From Schoenoplectus triqueter (taxonomy: Eukaryota > Streptophyta > Magnoliopsida > Poales > Cyperaceae): a stretch of DNA of 23,454 nucleotides. Location: contig CAXKVV010001299.1 of the NCBI GenBank assembly GCA_964058805.1, positions 1 to 23,454 of the forward strand. The letters run 5' to 3'. Shown here in pieces: positions 1 through 10,627 of this stretch (position 1 is its first letter; each line of letters opens with the position of its first letter). The position numbers and the translations under genes were made by a program. The notes under the pieces were generated by a model. The model had not been told where the DNA came from. It was given only the letters and a program-made list of their open reading frames with translations, and did no database searches.

Positions 1-1140
1 CAAGTTGCATGCGCAGGACCTGGTTTTCTGCAAAACAGCAAAAGGAAAGAACAAGCGATCGGTGGTATTCATTTCCCTTTGGCCAAATCTTTACGTTGAA
101 TGTCGCTATATAGATTGGAAAACGAGCTGTATCGATTAATTGGAAAGCGAAGGAACAAGCGATTCAATATTATCGACTCATATGATACCAATGCGACCTA
201 CCGTGGAAACTTCCAATTTAGCATAGGAGAATATGTCAAAAGGAAACCAACCACATGCATTAAGTTTCATTAGACCAAAAATACTCAGAATAGCAATTAC
301 ACAAAAAATAATAACAATTGAATTAATATTTGTCGATCTTTCGGTTTAGTTTACTATTTGACGAACTTTTTTGTGTCGAAAATTTGTTTTTCGAATTCGT
401 TTTTTTTTATTGTAGTCATCCATATATTATCCCAACATGCAAAATTTATATATCATTCATAACATTAATAAAAGCATTTTCTTGTCTAATATAATTATTT
501 GGGACCTATCTCATATAATTTATATATTATCACGTACAAATTAAGTGAATTCCACGAACCGCGCCTATATACTATCATTTCCATTTTCAAGATAAATGAG
601 AAAAGTTTTTTATTATTGTTGTTGGTGTTGTTGTTTAATAATATTGAAACAAAATACTTTGAAGTTTGACGACTGGTTTATTGATTATATATCAGCTCAA
701 GCAGTTGATGAGATCTTCGTCTATTGATCTGTTTCAAAATTAAGTGCAGCGATTTACACGAAACAGTCGATATCAAATACTCCGTTACAAAGTTAATTAC
801 AACATATTCTGCATTATTAATATTAGAAATCCTAGCCGCAGAAAATATAGAAAATGCTCCTTTAAGTGTGCCTCCGTTCGAAAATTATTCATGAGATGCA
901 TACAGTTTTTTTTTTATAATAGAATAAAAAAACGAGCAAAGTGGTAAGAATGCATCAGTTTTTACCTTTTATAGTCAAATTCGAGTTTAAATTCTGTCTC
1001 AGAGGGCTAGCATCGAGTTTAAAACTCGATTTCTAGCTATATAGTTTAGATCTTTGTCCCAGATTTTTATTTGTTTATTGCTAGACCCAAGTTTAAAAAT
1101 CGGTTACAGACTCTGCATTCGAGTTTTAAACTCAGTCCCA
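1..1140. other. AT-rich intergenic spacer
   Basis: No coding region is supported. The longest methionine-started frame (744-947, +) is 67 codons. It is rich in Arg/Lys/Ile codons, as chance AT-rich DNA gives, and ends in a poly-T/poly-A stretch, so I do not call it a gene. The only clear structure is a set of GAGTTT/AAACTC palindromes at 980-1135, listed separately. Confidence 0.6.
980..1135. repeat. cluster of GAGTTTAAA-type palindromes
   Basis: ATCGAGTTTAAAACTCGAT at 1012-1030 is a 19-nt perfect inverted repeat around one central base. Related half-sites (TTCGAGTTTAAA at about 980, CGAGTTTTAAACTC at about 1119) follow within 150 bp. The same word family, TTGAAACTCGATCYYAG followed by a poly-T tract, recurs at about 10780 and 11935. 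This suggests fragments of one dispersed repeat family. No function can be assigned. Confidence 0.5.
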
Positions 1141-1164
1141 GCTATAATTTATTTATGAACCTCA

Positions 1165-1226
1165 TAAAAACTTCCAACTAAAAATATGTCTATTGTAAAA
1201 TTAAAATAAAAACTTCCAACTAAAAA
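1165..1226. repeat. short direct repeat pair
   Basis: AAAAACTTCCAACTAAAAA occurs twice in direct orientation, near 1165-1184 and 1207-1226, separated by about 22 bp of AT-rich DNA. It may be a small local duplication. No mobile-element ends were seen around it. Confidence 0.55.
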
Positions 1227-3180
1227 ATAATATATGCCAAAATAATTTTACATAACTGTATTTTAAAAAATGTAAAACAATACATTGAATGATGAGAATT
1301 TTGATTTTTTTTGTCCAGATAGTTATAAAACGGTTTGTTCCTAATCATATGAGAAACTTTATAGGAAAATTAACAGCTTATGTAAGTTTCTTTATCTAAA
1401 ATAACAAAATCAGGTTTGGAAGTTTTCTTGACAACTTCTAGAATTTATTATCTGACTAAAAAAATGAAAGAAGAAATTTATTGTAATTATCTGTATATAC
1501 TACAATTTATAACAAATATAACTTTTAACAATTTTTAGTAATTTATAAATTAAAAAAAAACTTAGAAATATGCCTCTATATGGGATATGGATTGTTTGGA
1601 TACCGCTCCATTTTCAACCCTAATAACGAAGTGATTATAAAATAGTTTTAGGATGATCACGATATTTGATGTTTAGAAATAAATAATTTAAATAGGAGAA
1701 ATGAAGCTACAGATATATTCTATATAGTCTATAAATATTTTATGTAAATTATGAGATAATGAAATGGAAAAATAATTTTTAAAGAGGATGTGATCCAATT
1801 TTCATATCCATTGGTACAATATAATTACTAATAAATTAAATGTTAGATATTATTTTTAAAAGTTTTAAATGATAAATTAATTGATTGAATATTTTGTATA
1901 TATCTATATCTATACTATATTATAAAGAGTGTATGAATTGGATAAATGTTCATTAATGTTATCATATATAATGTGTAATGATTGAAATATTTATATTTCA
2001 ATTTATAAATGAGATTGATTAATTTTATAAAAGTGACGGTTCAGATTTCAGTAAAATCCATGATCCTCTCTATTCCATTTTCTATTTTTTTACAATATAT
2101 TATAGGAGGACTAAAAAAATTATATACATCAAATAAATTAAACAATAACATTTATTAAATTTATTTAAAAAACTAAGTATTAAACATGTTAGGATTTTAT
2201 TAGTGTAACTAATATATAATTTTAAAATATTTCCTCTAAAACATCAAAATGATCTTTATATGATTTAAACTGAACCAAAAACTTTCAAAATAGAAATTAC
2301 ATAAAGAATTAAGACCCAAAAACTCTTTGCAAAGTGTTGTCACTCTGCTGCTTGCGTGATTTGTCAAATTGGTAAGCTAATTTTATAAGCTGTCTAATTT
2401 TACCTATGCTCTACATCACAAGCAGAAATCTTCGGCGCATCATAGAATCCCGAAGTACTTCAAACATTTAAAAATTATTAATAAAAAAGGAAATTGCAAT
2501 TGCAATGCCAAATAGGATTTTGCAAATATATTTAAATTAATAAATTTAAACCATGAGAGCATCAGCATCGGATTACGCAAGTTAGACAAACATGACAGAC
2601 ACCAATGCCCATGAACACGGAATCCCTTCTAATGATCAATTTTTAAACTAGTACGGAACCGTTCGTTATGCGGACTCTCTTAATTTTAAAAATATGTATA
2701 TCGGACATATTTTTTATAATATAATATATTTTTTTATAATATAACATAAATGAATCAACTCAATATTTTCCTTCCATATCTTTTGGGGAAAAGGATAACC
2801 GCTCACTCAATAAAACTAAACTAATTAGTTATAAACAATTGCATATGAGGGGCGGTGAAAACTGTACATCCGAGTAGAGGTGAACAAATATTAGACGTTC
2901 GGTAAAAATTAAGTCTTAACTCTTACGGCCAATGAGATTTGAAACCAATATTCTTAGAAAAATGCATAAAACTTTATCATCCAATCAAAGCAAGGTAGAT
3001 GAATATTAAATATACATCATAGATAGTGTGTACTGCAAAAACGATAAAAAAGGTAGTTTTCTTCGCCACATTAGCAAAATATTTTGTTACAATAATTTTT
3101 TTTCGCAAATCTATTAAATTTGGATGCAATTAAAGTAATTAGTTGCAAATCAGTACTTGCTAATGCAACGAATATAACCA
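1227..3180. other. AT-rich intergenic stretch without recognisable genes
   Basis: Both strands are closed by frequent stops and no frame of note exists. At 1909 the sequence reads TCTATACTATATTATAAAG, which resembles the 5' end word of some plant Helitrons, but no convincing hairpin-plus-CTRR 3' end was found downstream, so it is not called. A short inverted repeat (CTGCTTG at about 2350, CAAGCAG at about 2420) lies in a slightly GC-richer patch at 2330-2460. Otherwise nothing recognisable. Confidence 0.55.
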
Positions 3181-3183
3181 ACT

Positions 3184-3184
<1 letters not shown>

Positions 3185-3214
<30 letters not shown>
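3185..3214. repeat. (AT)n microsatellite
   Basis: About 15 uninterrupted AT dinucleotides. A second, shorter tract lies at 3367-3387. Such tracts are common in plant intergenic DNA and their length is usually polymorphic. Confidence 0.9.
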
Positions 3215-3218
<4 letters not shown>

Positions 3219-3366
3219 TAATAATATATTTGTATTTTCTCAAAAAATATTTTTATAGTGATATTCTTTAGGATTTTGATACTATGTATCGTGGATTCCA
3301 GATTAGTTCACTATAGAATAAAATTTAATTTTGAAGACTTATTAATTTAAAGCCGTAGTTAATGCA

Positions 3367-3387
3367 ATATATATATATATATATATT
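3367..3387. repeat. (AT)n microsatellite, second tract
   Basis: About ten AT dinucleotides in a row, close to the longer tract at 3185-3214. Confidence 0.85.
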
Positions 3388-3474
3388 GTTCATCATACTT
3401 TTGTTTTCAACCAACGATCCATAATAAATAAATAAAAGAAAATATTCTATTTTTTACTCTTAATTAATATATTT

Positions 3475-4088
3475 AATCACGGTGACAATAACAGTTATAA
3501 TATTATAGTGGCGATTCTAATTTAGTCACTATATCATGTGTGATTATCATGATTTAAAATATGTGTCGATGAAATAATCACCACTTTTACAAAAATATAT
3601 TATGACAGTTTTAATTTTGTCACCAATAACTAACAAAAAGGAGACACCATCTATATAGCCACTATAATTATTATATGATGGCAAAAAATATTATCACCTT
3701 TTAAAATATTATGGAGGCGACTTGAATTTGTCACAAATTATCTAATGAAAGGAGACAATATTAAATATAGCCACTATAAATATAATTTTAGAGGCAATGC
3801 ATTGTATTGCCATCTTTAAATTAAAAATGATGACGATTTTTTATAATTATCACTGTAAATTTTTATTAGTGGTGGCGTTGTTACAATATTATCATTTAAA
3901 AAATGGAATATGTGACTGACTTTTGAATTCATCATTGAAAAAAAAAAGAATATGTGACGACTTTTGATGAGTCCCCATTAATTAAAAAGAATAGGTGACA
4001 ATATTTAATTTTAGCCACTATTTGATAATATTTAGAGGCAACATTGATATTGCCACCAATGTCGCCAGTTGATGCATTTCTTGTAGTG
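3475..4088. mobile_element. CACTA (En/Spm-type) transposon terminus with subterminal repeats
   Basis: The block ends with TTTCTTGTAGTG at 4077-4088, the reverse complement of CACTACAAGAAA, which is the typical terminal inverted repeat of plant CACTA elements. Just inside it, short words of the form GTGGCGAY, TTTGTCAC, GGAGACA, ATAGCCACTAT and ATTGCCAYC recur every 40-90 bp in both orientations. That pattern is known for CACTA subterminal transposase-binding repeats. The matching left end is not certain: a degraded candidate (TACTGCAAAAACG) lies at about 3031, which would make an element of about 1.06 kb, but the flanking 3-bp words do not match. There is no transposase frame, so this is a non-autonomous or truncated copy. 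Confidence 0.75.
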
Positions 4089-4176
4089 ATAGAAGAATCC
4101 TGACAATAGACAATCTTAGAAAAAATGGATGGTCTATTATATGCGCCGATCGGATGAGAAATCTATATGACACCTG

Positions 4177-4570
4177 CTATAGGATTGCCTTTTTGCTATA
4201 CACATCAAGAGAATGGTACTCCAATCTTAGTGTAATATCCCCCACAACTCCGATCTTCTTTTTAATAGATGCAATTTCATTCATCAGTGACCAGACGTTG
4301 CCCTTGTCATGAAGATGAATAATGCTACCATCTTCGCAATATGAAATCAAAAATTCAGGAGAATCTTTTTGGGTATAATAAACAATGATGTGGTGACCAC
4401 GAGCGAAATCAGGTTAGAAATGAGAAATTTGTTATAGTGCATTATAATGAATACCCGTCTCCTCCTTTCAATTCAATCATTTCGATCTTAGTTTGAAGTT
4501 TTTGTAAGGCATCAAAGTGCCACTTGTACAATTCGCTTTAATTAATGAAATTTAGAGACATGATTTCCAT
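4177..4570 (-). pseudogene. broken protein-coding remnant, family not recognised
   Basis: Reading the minus strand, 4570-4442 gives a frame starting MEIMSLNFIN, an in-frame stop (4538-4540), then SELYKWHFDALQKL continuing to IELKGGDGYSL and a stop at 4442-4444. In another frame, 4413-4177 gives 78 residues containing RGHHIIVYYTQKDSPEFL and later GNVWSLMNEIASIKKK, ending in a stop. Composition and residue mix are protein-like (mixed hydrophobic and charged, with Trp, His and Cys) and unlike the Lys/Ile/Asn-only translations of the surrounding AT-rich DNA. The parts need at least one stop and one frameshift to be explained, so the gene is dead or the parts are separated exons. I do not recognise the family. 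It lies immediately beyond the CACTA terminus, which may have been involved in moving it. Confidence 0.5.
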
Positions 4571-4914
4571 TTTTTCGATAAAAAAATATAAATTTAATTT
4601 AACATATATGATAAATTTTATATTTAATAATTATGTATTTCATTTAACAAATATGTATATTTTTTAATAAATATATAACTATCATTAATAATTATGTCAG
4701 ATATTCAACCTTTGTGTTTCACGTTGGTTCAAAAATTTAGACGATTTTTGAGGTTGATAAATAATTATGTGTTTCATTTAACAGTGATGTATGTTATTTT
4801 TAATAAACATGATCTTCCGTTTAACAAATATATATCTATCAAGTATTTAAATTTTACACCCACATGTGTACATATGGGGTGAAAATATTAGAACGCATTC
4901 AGTCCTCTTTTTTT
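4571..4914. other. AT-rich spacer
   Basis: TTTAACAAATATRTAT-like words recur about every 40-60 bp (around 4600, 4645, 4780 and 4820), which suggests an old tandem or simple-sequence expansion. The 62-codon frame at 4694-4882 is not supported as a gene. Confidence 0.45.
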
Positions 4915-5505
4915 TTCCTATATTTTGGATAGAAAAAAATGTAAATAAAAGGAAAGAGTGAAAAGCTTTTTCGAAGGGCAGAACCGGAAATTAGGTACGG
5001 TTCCTTTGATAATTTGTAAGGAGCCGAATCTTTATATGATATTAGGGCGGATTTATGATTTTGGTCCGGGGGCAATTATTAGATTGTAATACTTTATCGA
5101 ATTCAAAACCATTATCTAATCGGGTACTAAATAAAAAATATTAATAATTATATATATACTTAACTAATAAAAAATTATTAAAATAATAATATTTTATATA
5201 TTAAAATAATAATAAAATAAAGCTCAAAGTAATAGATAATTAAGTTGATGAAGAAAGTTTTCGTTTACGGAACTTTATATTTTTGATATCTTTGCATAAT
5301 TATTTTATTATGCACGATATTAAATATTTTATTCTCAATAAATATAATCAGACAATCCAGGAGGGAAAAAAAAATTTCGAGAGGGAGACAAATTATCGAA
5401 AGTATTACCGAAAAATACTATTTTTCAAAATCTAGAGGGACGTGCCCCCTAGTTCTACTTGGGTCCGCCCCTATATGATATGGTTCCATCTTTGCACACA
5501 CGTTT
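4915..5505. repeat. dispersed repeat, copy A (interrupted by a hAT-like MITE)
   Basis: The reverse complement of 4915-5040 plus 5474-5505 aligns by eye with 6681-6835. Both contain GATTCGGYTCC, then ACCGTACCTAATWTCC, then TTCACTCTT and ATTTACA in the same order, with a few small gaps. Homology resumes on the far side of the insertion at 5043-5473, which confirms that the MITE landed inside a pre-existing repeat copy. The repeat carries GAACCG/CGGTTC hairpins. Its class is unknown. Confidence 0.6.
5043..5473. mobile_element. hAT-like MITE with perfect 8-bp target-site duplication
   Basis: The left end is TAGGGCGGATTTA and the right end is GGGTCCGCCCCTA, giving near-matching terminal inverted repeats of the TAGGG(G)CGGA type. 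The element is flanked on both sides by TATGATAT (5035-5042 and 5474-5481), an 8-bp duplication as made by hAT transposases. The inside is about 430 bp, AT-rich and non-coding. It ends in the GGGACGTGCCCCCTAG segment that is common in plant repeats. Related copies lie at 8050-8444 (inverted) and about 8994-9154. Because the flanks still match perfectly, this copy is the youngest or best preserved of the three. Confidence 0.85.
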
Positions 5506-5692
5506 ATAAACACTAGCCTCACAAATTTTCTTTAAAAACTAAGTCATCAAAGTCAATTGAACCAGAAAATAAATCAAGTTATTATATATTGGAAAGGAGA
5601 ATGAATAATTAATTGGTACAGTTTAACTAAACTTTTACCCAATATTCCTTAATTTTGTCGAATCAGGGGTGCATAATTAATAGGTTTGTTAT

Positions 5693-6076
5693 GAGTAAAG
5701 ATATCGTGAGCTTAACTCATAAAGTATATCAAATCATCTCTAAATTTAAAATTTTCACTCTCATTAAATTCTTCATATTGAATTCTTATGGGGTACACAA
5801 ATTTGGGATGTTTTGAGTTTTCTAAGTCACTCTTTTTAATTTTTGAAAATAATGTACAAACATTGAATATTTTATTATTATTTTTAGAGCCGATTTTCAA
5901 AAATTAAAAGACTGACTTAGAAAACTCAAAACATCCCAAATTTTTGTACCCCATAAGATTTCAATATGAGGAATTTAATGAGAGTGAAAAATTCAAATTT
6001 GAAGATGATTTGATATACTTTTTGAGTTAACCTCACGGAAGGCCTCCGTGAGCTTAAGCTCACAGTATATCCACTC
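5693..6076. mobile_element. Mutator-like hairpin MITE with 10-bp target-site duplication
   Basis: GGTTTGTTAT stands at 5683-5692 and again at 6077-6086, a direct repeat of the size made by Mutator-like transposases. Between them the arms 5705-5850 and 5893-6037 are inverted copies of each other, about 90% identical by eye, with a loop of about 42 bp. The ends begin GAGT(AA/GG)AKATAT on both sides. The right arm carries an extra segment (about 6031-6056) in which the terminal CGTGAG motif is repeated, producing the perfect 16-bp palindrome GTGAGCTTAAGCTCAC at 6048-6063. Non-coding: the frames at 5712-5900 and 5926-6165 (-) are translations of the arms. Confidence 0.8.
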
Positions 6077-6680
6077 GGTTTGTTATATATAATATATATC
6101 AGTGAAAAATGTAGTTTGAAATCGTTTTTCGATTTCTGAGTTGAAATTATTGTTGTGATATTCAATTAAAAAAATATTGTAAAATTTAAAAAAAAAAGGT
6201 AACGAAGAATTGCATAGTTTTCTTATTAGAATATCAAGTAAGTTTTTTCATAACTTAATTAGAATAAGATAAAAAACAAATAATTTTTATTAACAATAAA
6301 TATTTCTGTTTTTATTTTCATAGTTAGAAGAATTCACTATGATGAATCAAATTTCTTTTGATTTAGTTACAATCATGAACACAGTTGGTTTTGTTTTAAT
6401 TATGATAATTAAAAATAATTTATGTAATGAAAGCAATTTGTTCTGATTAATTTAGATAACTCAATTTATTCTTTTATTTTTGATATATTGAAGAGTTAAT
6501 TATGGTTAACCCATTTTGTTCTGATTTAATTATGATGAATTTATTTTACTATGTTTAATTTATTTTAATTTAACTATGATATTTAAAAGAATTAATTAAC
6601 TACGATAAGTTTGATATCCTTTGATAAATTCATTATCTTTGATGATTTGTTATGGACATTTTTTATGACAGTGGCGTTGG
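6077..6680. other. AT-rich spacer with TTAATTATGAT-type words
   Basis: Words such as GATTTAGTTA, TTTAATTATGATRA and TTAATTATGGTTAACCCA recur irregularly between about 6350 and 6600, suggesting a decayed tandem repeat with a period near 50 bp. No gene. Confidence 0.4.
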
Positions 6681-6835
6681 AATTGTGTGACAAGAACCGT
6701 ATCTTAGATTCGGTTCCGTCGAAAATTACTAAGGCAACCGTACCTAATATCCTGTACGATCGTTCCATCCCTTCTGAAAAATTATTCACTCTTGTTTTAA
6801 TTTACAAATATTTTATTCATTTTCTAAATATAAAA
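6681..6835. repeat. dispersed repeat, copy B
   Basis: Inverted relative of 4915-5505 (see that entry). This copy has no MITE insertion and contains GAACCGTATCTTAGATTCGG, a GAACCG/CGAATC-type hairpin. Overlapping frames exist on both strands (6611-6868 + and 6592-6789 -), but open frames on both strands of one short segment, with no family resemblance, are not enough to call a gene. Confidence 0.55.
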
Positions 6836-6985
6836 AAAAAATGGTACGTAGCTACTCAGGCTATCTAGCTCCCGGATGGAGTCCATTTATTAACGTTGTA
6901 TTATTCCCTGATTATTCGAGTGTAAGCAACTGACAACCCTAAAATAATCTAGCCTAACAAGTAACGACCTTTAACCAAAGTACGG

Positions 6986-7089
6986 CAGTACACCTGGCCG
7001 AGAAAAAAAAACATGTCATTAAAGATACACCAGTACATCTTGGCCTGGACAAATCATGTCATTAGAACTGCATAAATATTACACCGGCC
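6986..7089. repeat. short degenerate tandem repeat
   Basis: A unit of roughly 45-55 bp is repeated with variation: CAGTACACCTGGCC...CATGTCATTAAAGA, then CAGTACATCTTGGCCTGG...CATGTCATTAGAAC, then ACACCGGCC. The hAT-like MITE at 7090 inserted in the third unit. Confidence 0.5.
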
Positions 7090-7381
7090 TAGAGGTGGCA
7101 GAACCCGACCCGACCTGAGAAACCCGTCTGACTGGTCCGGATTCGAACCTCATCCGATCCGATTTTTTAAGAAAGTCAAACTGATCCAACCGAATCCGAA
7201 CCCGACCCGAGATCAAATGACCTTCAATCCAATTGAAATCTATCAACGATCTGAGAAAACACAATATATAAATTGACCCGACCTGACCCAGCCCGACCCG
7301 ATTTCTTCTAAAAGGTCAAACTGACCCGACCCGCCCAATCCGAACTCGAACCCGACCCGACCCGCCCGATTGCCACCTCTA
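7090..7381. mobile_element. GC-rich hAT-like MITE
   Basis: The ends are TAGAGGTGGCA and TGCCACCTCTA, an 11-bp perfect terminal inverted repeat of the hAT type. The flanking 8-mers are CACCGGCC (7082-7089) and CACCGGGC (7382-7389), a target-site duplication with one mismatch. The interior is dominated by CCCGACCCGA words. It consists of two related direct halves (about 7103-7212 and 7275-7371), each with an AAGRTCAAACTGAYCC core. This ACCCGACCCG repeat class is very common in plant genomes. The minus-strand frame 7079-7264 is only a translation of the repeat. Confidence 0.8.
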
Positions 7382-7389
7382 CACCGGGC

Positions 7390-8049
7390 CTACTAATGCT
7401 GGAGCAATGTCGGCGATGATTCCATGCATTTGACCAATATTAATTACACCTCATCCGCTAAAGCAAAACGCTCAAGTAAATTGAATACTTGTGAAAAATC
7501 ATAAAATTTTAAATCTTACATATCTATGCTAATTTTTTTTTTTTGAAAAATACAGAGCTCCTTGGGAAAGCTGCTCTTGGAAACTTCCGGAAACAATTAA
7601 GAATACTATGGGAAATGAGATAAGATCAACGTACTGTCCGTCAGATGGCGACCTTGCAGGAAAGAGTACGAATAACCCACAATAAATATGACACACAATA
7701 TTCGGCTGTTTTCCCTCTGACTCTGAAGTCTGAAGGATGTTCTTTAATATACGGCGGAAGAGGTAAAAAATTGAAATTTTTTCAGAGCGAATTAATTTTA
7801 TTTTTTTAACATGGATACATTTTTTAATTATTTTCTGAAAATATATATAAGTATAAGACTATTTTTTTTAAAAAATTCTAGTTATAGGGAGTCAACCGTC
7901 TCCCTTGTCACAAGTGTCTCCTCGCCTGCTTTAATATATAGAAGTTAATCCACATACGCACTCAACCAAAGTTCTTTTTTAGTTTTAAAAAAAATGAAAA
8001 ATAATCAATTCACATATTTTTATTTGAAATATATATGTTATTATCTAAT
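7390..8049. other. intergenic spacer, no gene seen
   Basis: Slightly GC-richer patches around 7555-7750 and 7885-7960 carry no long frame and no recognisable motif; the rest is AT-rich. Nothing in it can be assigned. Confidence 0.5.
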
Positions 8050-8444
8050 CATAAATTTTAAAAAATAGTATTTTTCGATAATATTTTTGGTAATTTGTCC
8101 TCTCCGGAAAATTTTTTTGGCCCCCCTTAATTGTTTGATTAATTTTATTGAGAAAAAAATATTTAATAACATGCATAATGAAATAATTATACAAATACAT
8201 CAAAATATAAAGTTCCATAGACGAAAACTTTATTCATCAACTTGATTATCTATTATTTTGAGGTTTATTTTCTTGTTATTTTTAATATATAAAATGTTAT
8301 TATTTTAATAAATTTTTTATTAGGTACGAATATATATTAAATTATTATTATTTTATTTAGCACCCGATTAGTTAATGAATTTGAAACTGATAAATTATTA
8401 TAATCCGATAATTATCTCCTGACCAAAATCATACATCCGCCCTT
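8050..8444. mobile_element. second copy of the 5043-5473 MITE family, inverted and decayed
   Basis: The reverse complement follows 5043-5473 over most of its length. It starts with AGGGCGGATGTATGATTTTG, continues through the ACTAATCGGG segment and the CATCAACTTGATTATCTATT region, and reaches the AAAAATAGTATTTTTCG word near the far end. It lacks the GGGTCCGCCCCTA terminus, so it is truncated there. Only the TCCGCCCTT end (8436-8444) is visible, and no target-site duplication can be defined. Confidence 0.7.
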
Positions 8445-8993
8445 GCTATTGAGATATATTTAACTATTGTATACGTACTGCGAATAACGTGTACCGTGCG
8501 AAGGTGCCCTCTTCTTTTAAATACAAGATGAGATTAGTATTTGCAAATGGGTACTACCTAGCTCAAGTGTAGATGTCAGTGCTGATGATCCTACGACTTC
8601 AAGTAATGAAGTTGGATTAAATTGTGTTGTTTCGATTGTATGTGCGTGCAGCTGTGACTTAAGGTCGTTCTTAACTTCAAAACGGGAGAAATCCGTCCTT
8701 AATTAGACATGAGGAGATAACTTCCATATCGAAGGGTATAAGCTCCTCAATTGTCACCAGTTAACTCGAGTGCAAAGGCATGTGAGGTGGTAAACAATAT
8801 TATTATATAAGTGCAGCATTTGGGGGAACTGTAAATACACGACGATGTTCTTTAAGTGATGTGATGGAGCTTTTCATTGGATTTAATTATCTGATCTCTT
8901 CCTTTCGTCGAGTTCGTTGGATGTGAATACTAAAAGGAAAGTTCTGGAACTCCGGAGGTGGGAAGATAAAATTTATTACCATGTACTTCATGT
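8445..8993. other. intergenic spacer, mixed composition
   Basis: Around 8500-8900 the composition is less AT-rich than the neighbours, with scattered unique words, but all frames are short and no splice-consistent coding pattern was recognised. It could hold decayed gene or element sequence. Confidence 0.45.
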
Positions 8994-9154
8994 TTATATT
9001 ATGCAGGCGTTAAATATTTTTTCTCAATAAAAAATAATAAAATAATTTTGATGTAAAAAATTAAATCCATAATGTCAGATTAATAAAATATTAGTTCAAA
9101 AATTTTATTTTTAAATCATAACAATTAAATCCTGACTCTTATTAGATCCGTCCT
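8994..9154. repeat. short, internally deleted relative of the 5043-5473 MITE family
   Basis: TTATGCAGGCGTTAAATATT followed by CTCAATAAA matches the corresponding words at 5306-5345 in the same orientation. The segment ends with TTATTAGATCCGTCC, resembling the GGTCCGCC end. The middle differs. It is probably a fragment; the limits are approximate. Confidence 0.45.
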
Positions 9155-10627
9155 GGATATGGATTTAATATTAATGATATTAGACTAGTATCCAGGTTGG
9201 CACTAGGCTAGGGAGGAAAAGAGAACTATGAGGAAATGCAGAAAATAGTAAAGAGGAGGGATATTGAAGTACACTTACTGGATATGAATAGGACCGATAT
9301 GTTGATATGGTGATGTCTTTTAAAAATATAAAAATTCATATTTTATGCGAAAAAAAAGAAATGAAGATAATTTAATAATCAATATAAATTTCAATCATGA
9401 ATACATAATCAATGTAAAATAATGTAGAATTAAGAGGAAAGTTGACATACCGAATTTAAGAAAACTTAAAATTCATAATTGATGATAATCCAAGAAAAAA
9501 AATAAAGTAGAACAATTGTACTCCTAAATTATGCAGCATTTCGTGTAACAACCAAAATTAAGAGAAAATTATAACTTCAACACAAATGACCATAGAGATA
9601 GTAATATTATTTGATGAATAACTCAATCCGATGAATGATATTAGCTCTAGAAATTTAACAAAAAATCTGAACTGTTGCAGGATCACAACATTTACGTGCT
9701 TAATAAATAGTAGAGATAAAGATATTAATTGGAGAGGTAAATGCATAATTTTAGTTAGGATAGTGACAAATATTTAATTAAAATGAGTTTAGACTCACAA
9801 CACGACTTTTTACTATTCGGATCAAGCCAATTGAAGCCAACAACAAGGAATTTGTACTATCAATATTACAGACAATTCCATTTTATTTAGGAGACTTCGA
9901 GAACACTATATTATTCATTAATTAACCGTTTTATTAGTTTAATTACTTTATTAGAGGTAGAAATGAGTTAAATACGTACTTCAAAGATTCAAAGAGAATT
10001 CTAACTCGACAAGTAAGTAATGTAATCTTCTCTATATGTGATCTGGTCCTGCGCAGTACGTACTTGCTGGTACCAGCATCTTAATAATTTGACTTATTAA
10101 TTCATAAATTGATCATTGAGGTTGGAGCTCTTTGCAATAAAATAAGGCATCCATAGAACATTCGGTGAAATAGACACAAAGGCTTTATTGAAAATAAATT
10201 TTAAAAAGCGTAATAAATATTCATCCTTTAATTATATCAATTTACTTTATTTGTTAGGGTATTGTACAAAATTAGAAATATCTAAGTTCTATCAGCAAAG
10301 TTTCATTGCATTTTTCAGGTCCAGAATTTGTTTTTAAACTATTTCTAAGTGATCTTCTAGATGTTTAAGAGCATAATTAATGGACGAATTACTTGACAAT
10401 TATTAATTGTTTTGTTAATAAATACAATAATTTTTAATATTAGATTCAAATAAATTTGAAATATACAAAACTATTTAGTAGCATATTTTTTAACTCATTG
10501 ACTAATTTGTTTTCTTAGTTTAATACAATTCAAGTTTCTTTTAATATTTAATAAAAATATTAAAATTGAACCAAAATATTACACAGAGAGGATTGCCCTG
10601 CTAACGCGTACCGCGGTTACCGGAACC
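9155..10627. other. AT-rich intergenic stretch
   Basis: No coding region is supported; the 62-codon minus frame at 9558-9746 is unconvincing. The perfect 12-bp palindrome GCTGGTACCAGC stands at 10066-10077, next to the near-palindrome GCAGTACGTACTTGC. A GC-rich island at about 10600-10625 (ACGCGTACCGCGG) directly precedes the inverted-repeat element at 10628. Confidence 0.5.

Noticed and set aside
2347..2427. CTGCTTG...CAAGCAG inverted repeat considered as a tRNA or small-RNA hairpin
   Set aside because: There are no tRNA A/B box words, the spacer is AT-rich, and the stem is too short for a microRNA precursor.
1909..2652. Possible Helitron (5' TCTATACTATATTATAAAG, a CTAGT word near 2648)
   Set aside because: No stable hairpin stands just before the CTAGT and no other copy is visible. 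AT-rich DNA gives the 5' word easily.
3031..3475. Left end of the CACTA element at about 3031
   Set aside because: TACTGCAAAAACG is only loosely like CACTACAAGAAA, and the 3-bp flanks do not match, so the left boundary is left open.
6592..6868. Overlapping 65- and 85-codon frames on opposite strands
   Set aside because: Both fall in the dispersed repeat copy B. They are not kept open in copy A, and neither shows a recognisable motif.
7079..7264. 61-codon minus-strand Arg/Ser/Asp-rich frame
   Set aside because: It is a translation of the CCCGACCCGA repeats inside the GC-rich hAT-like MITE.
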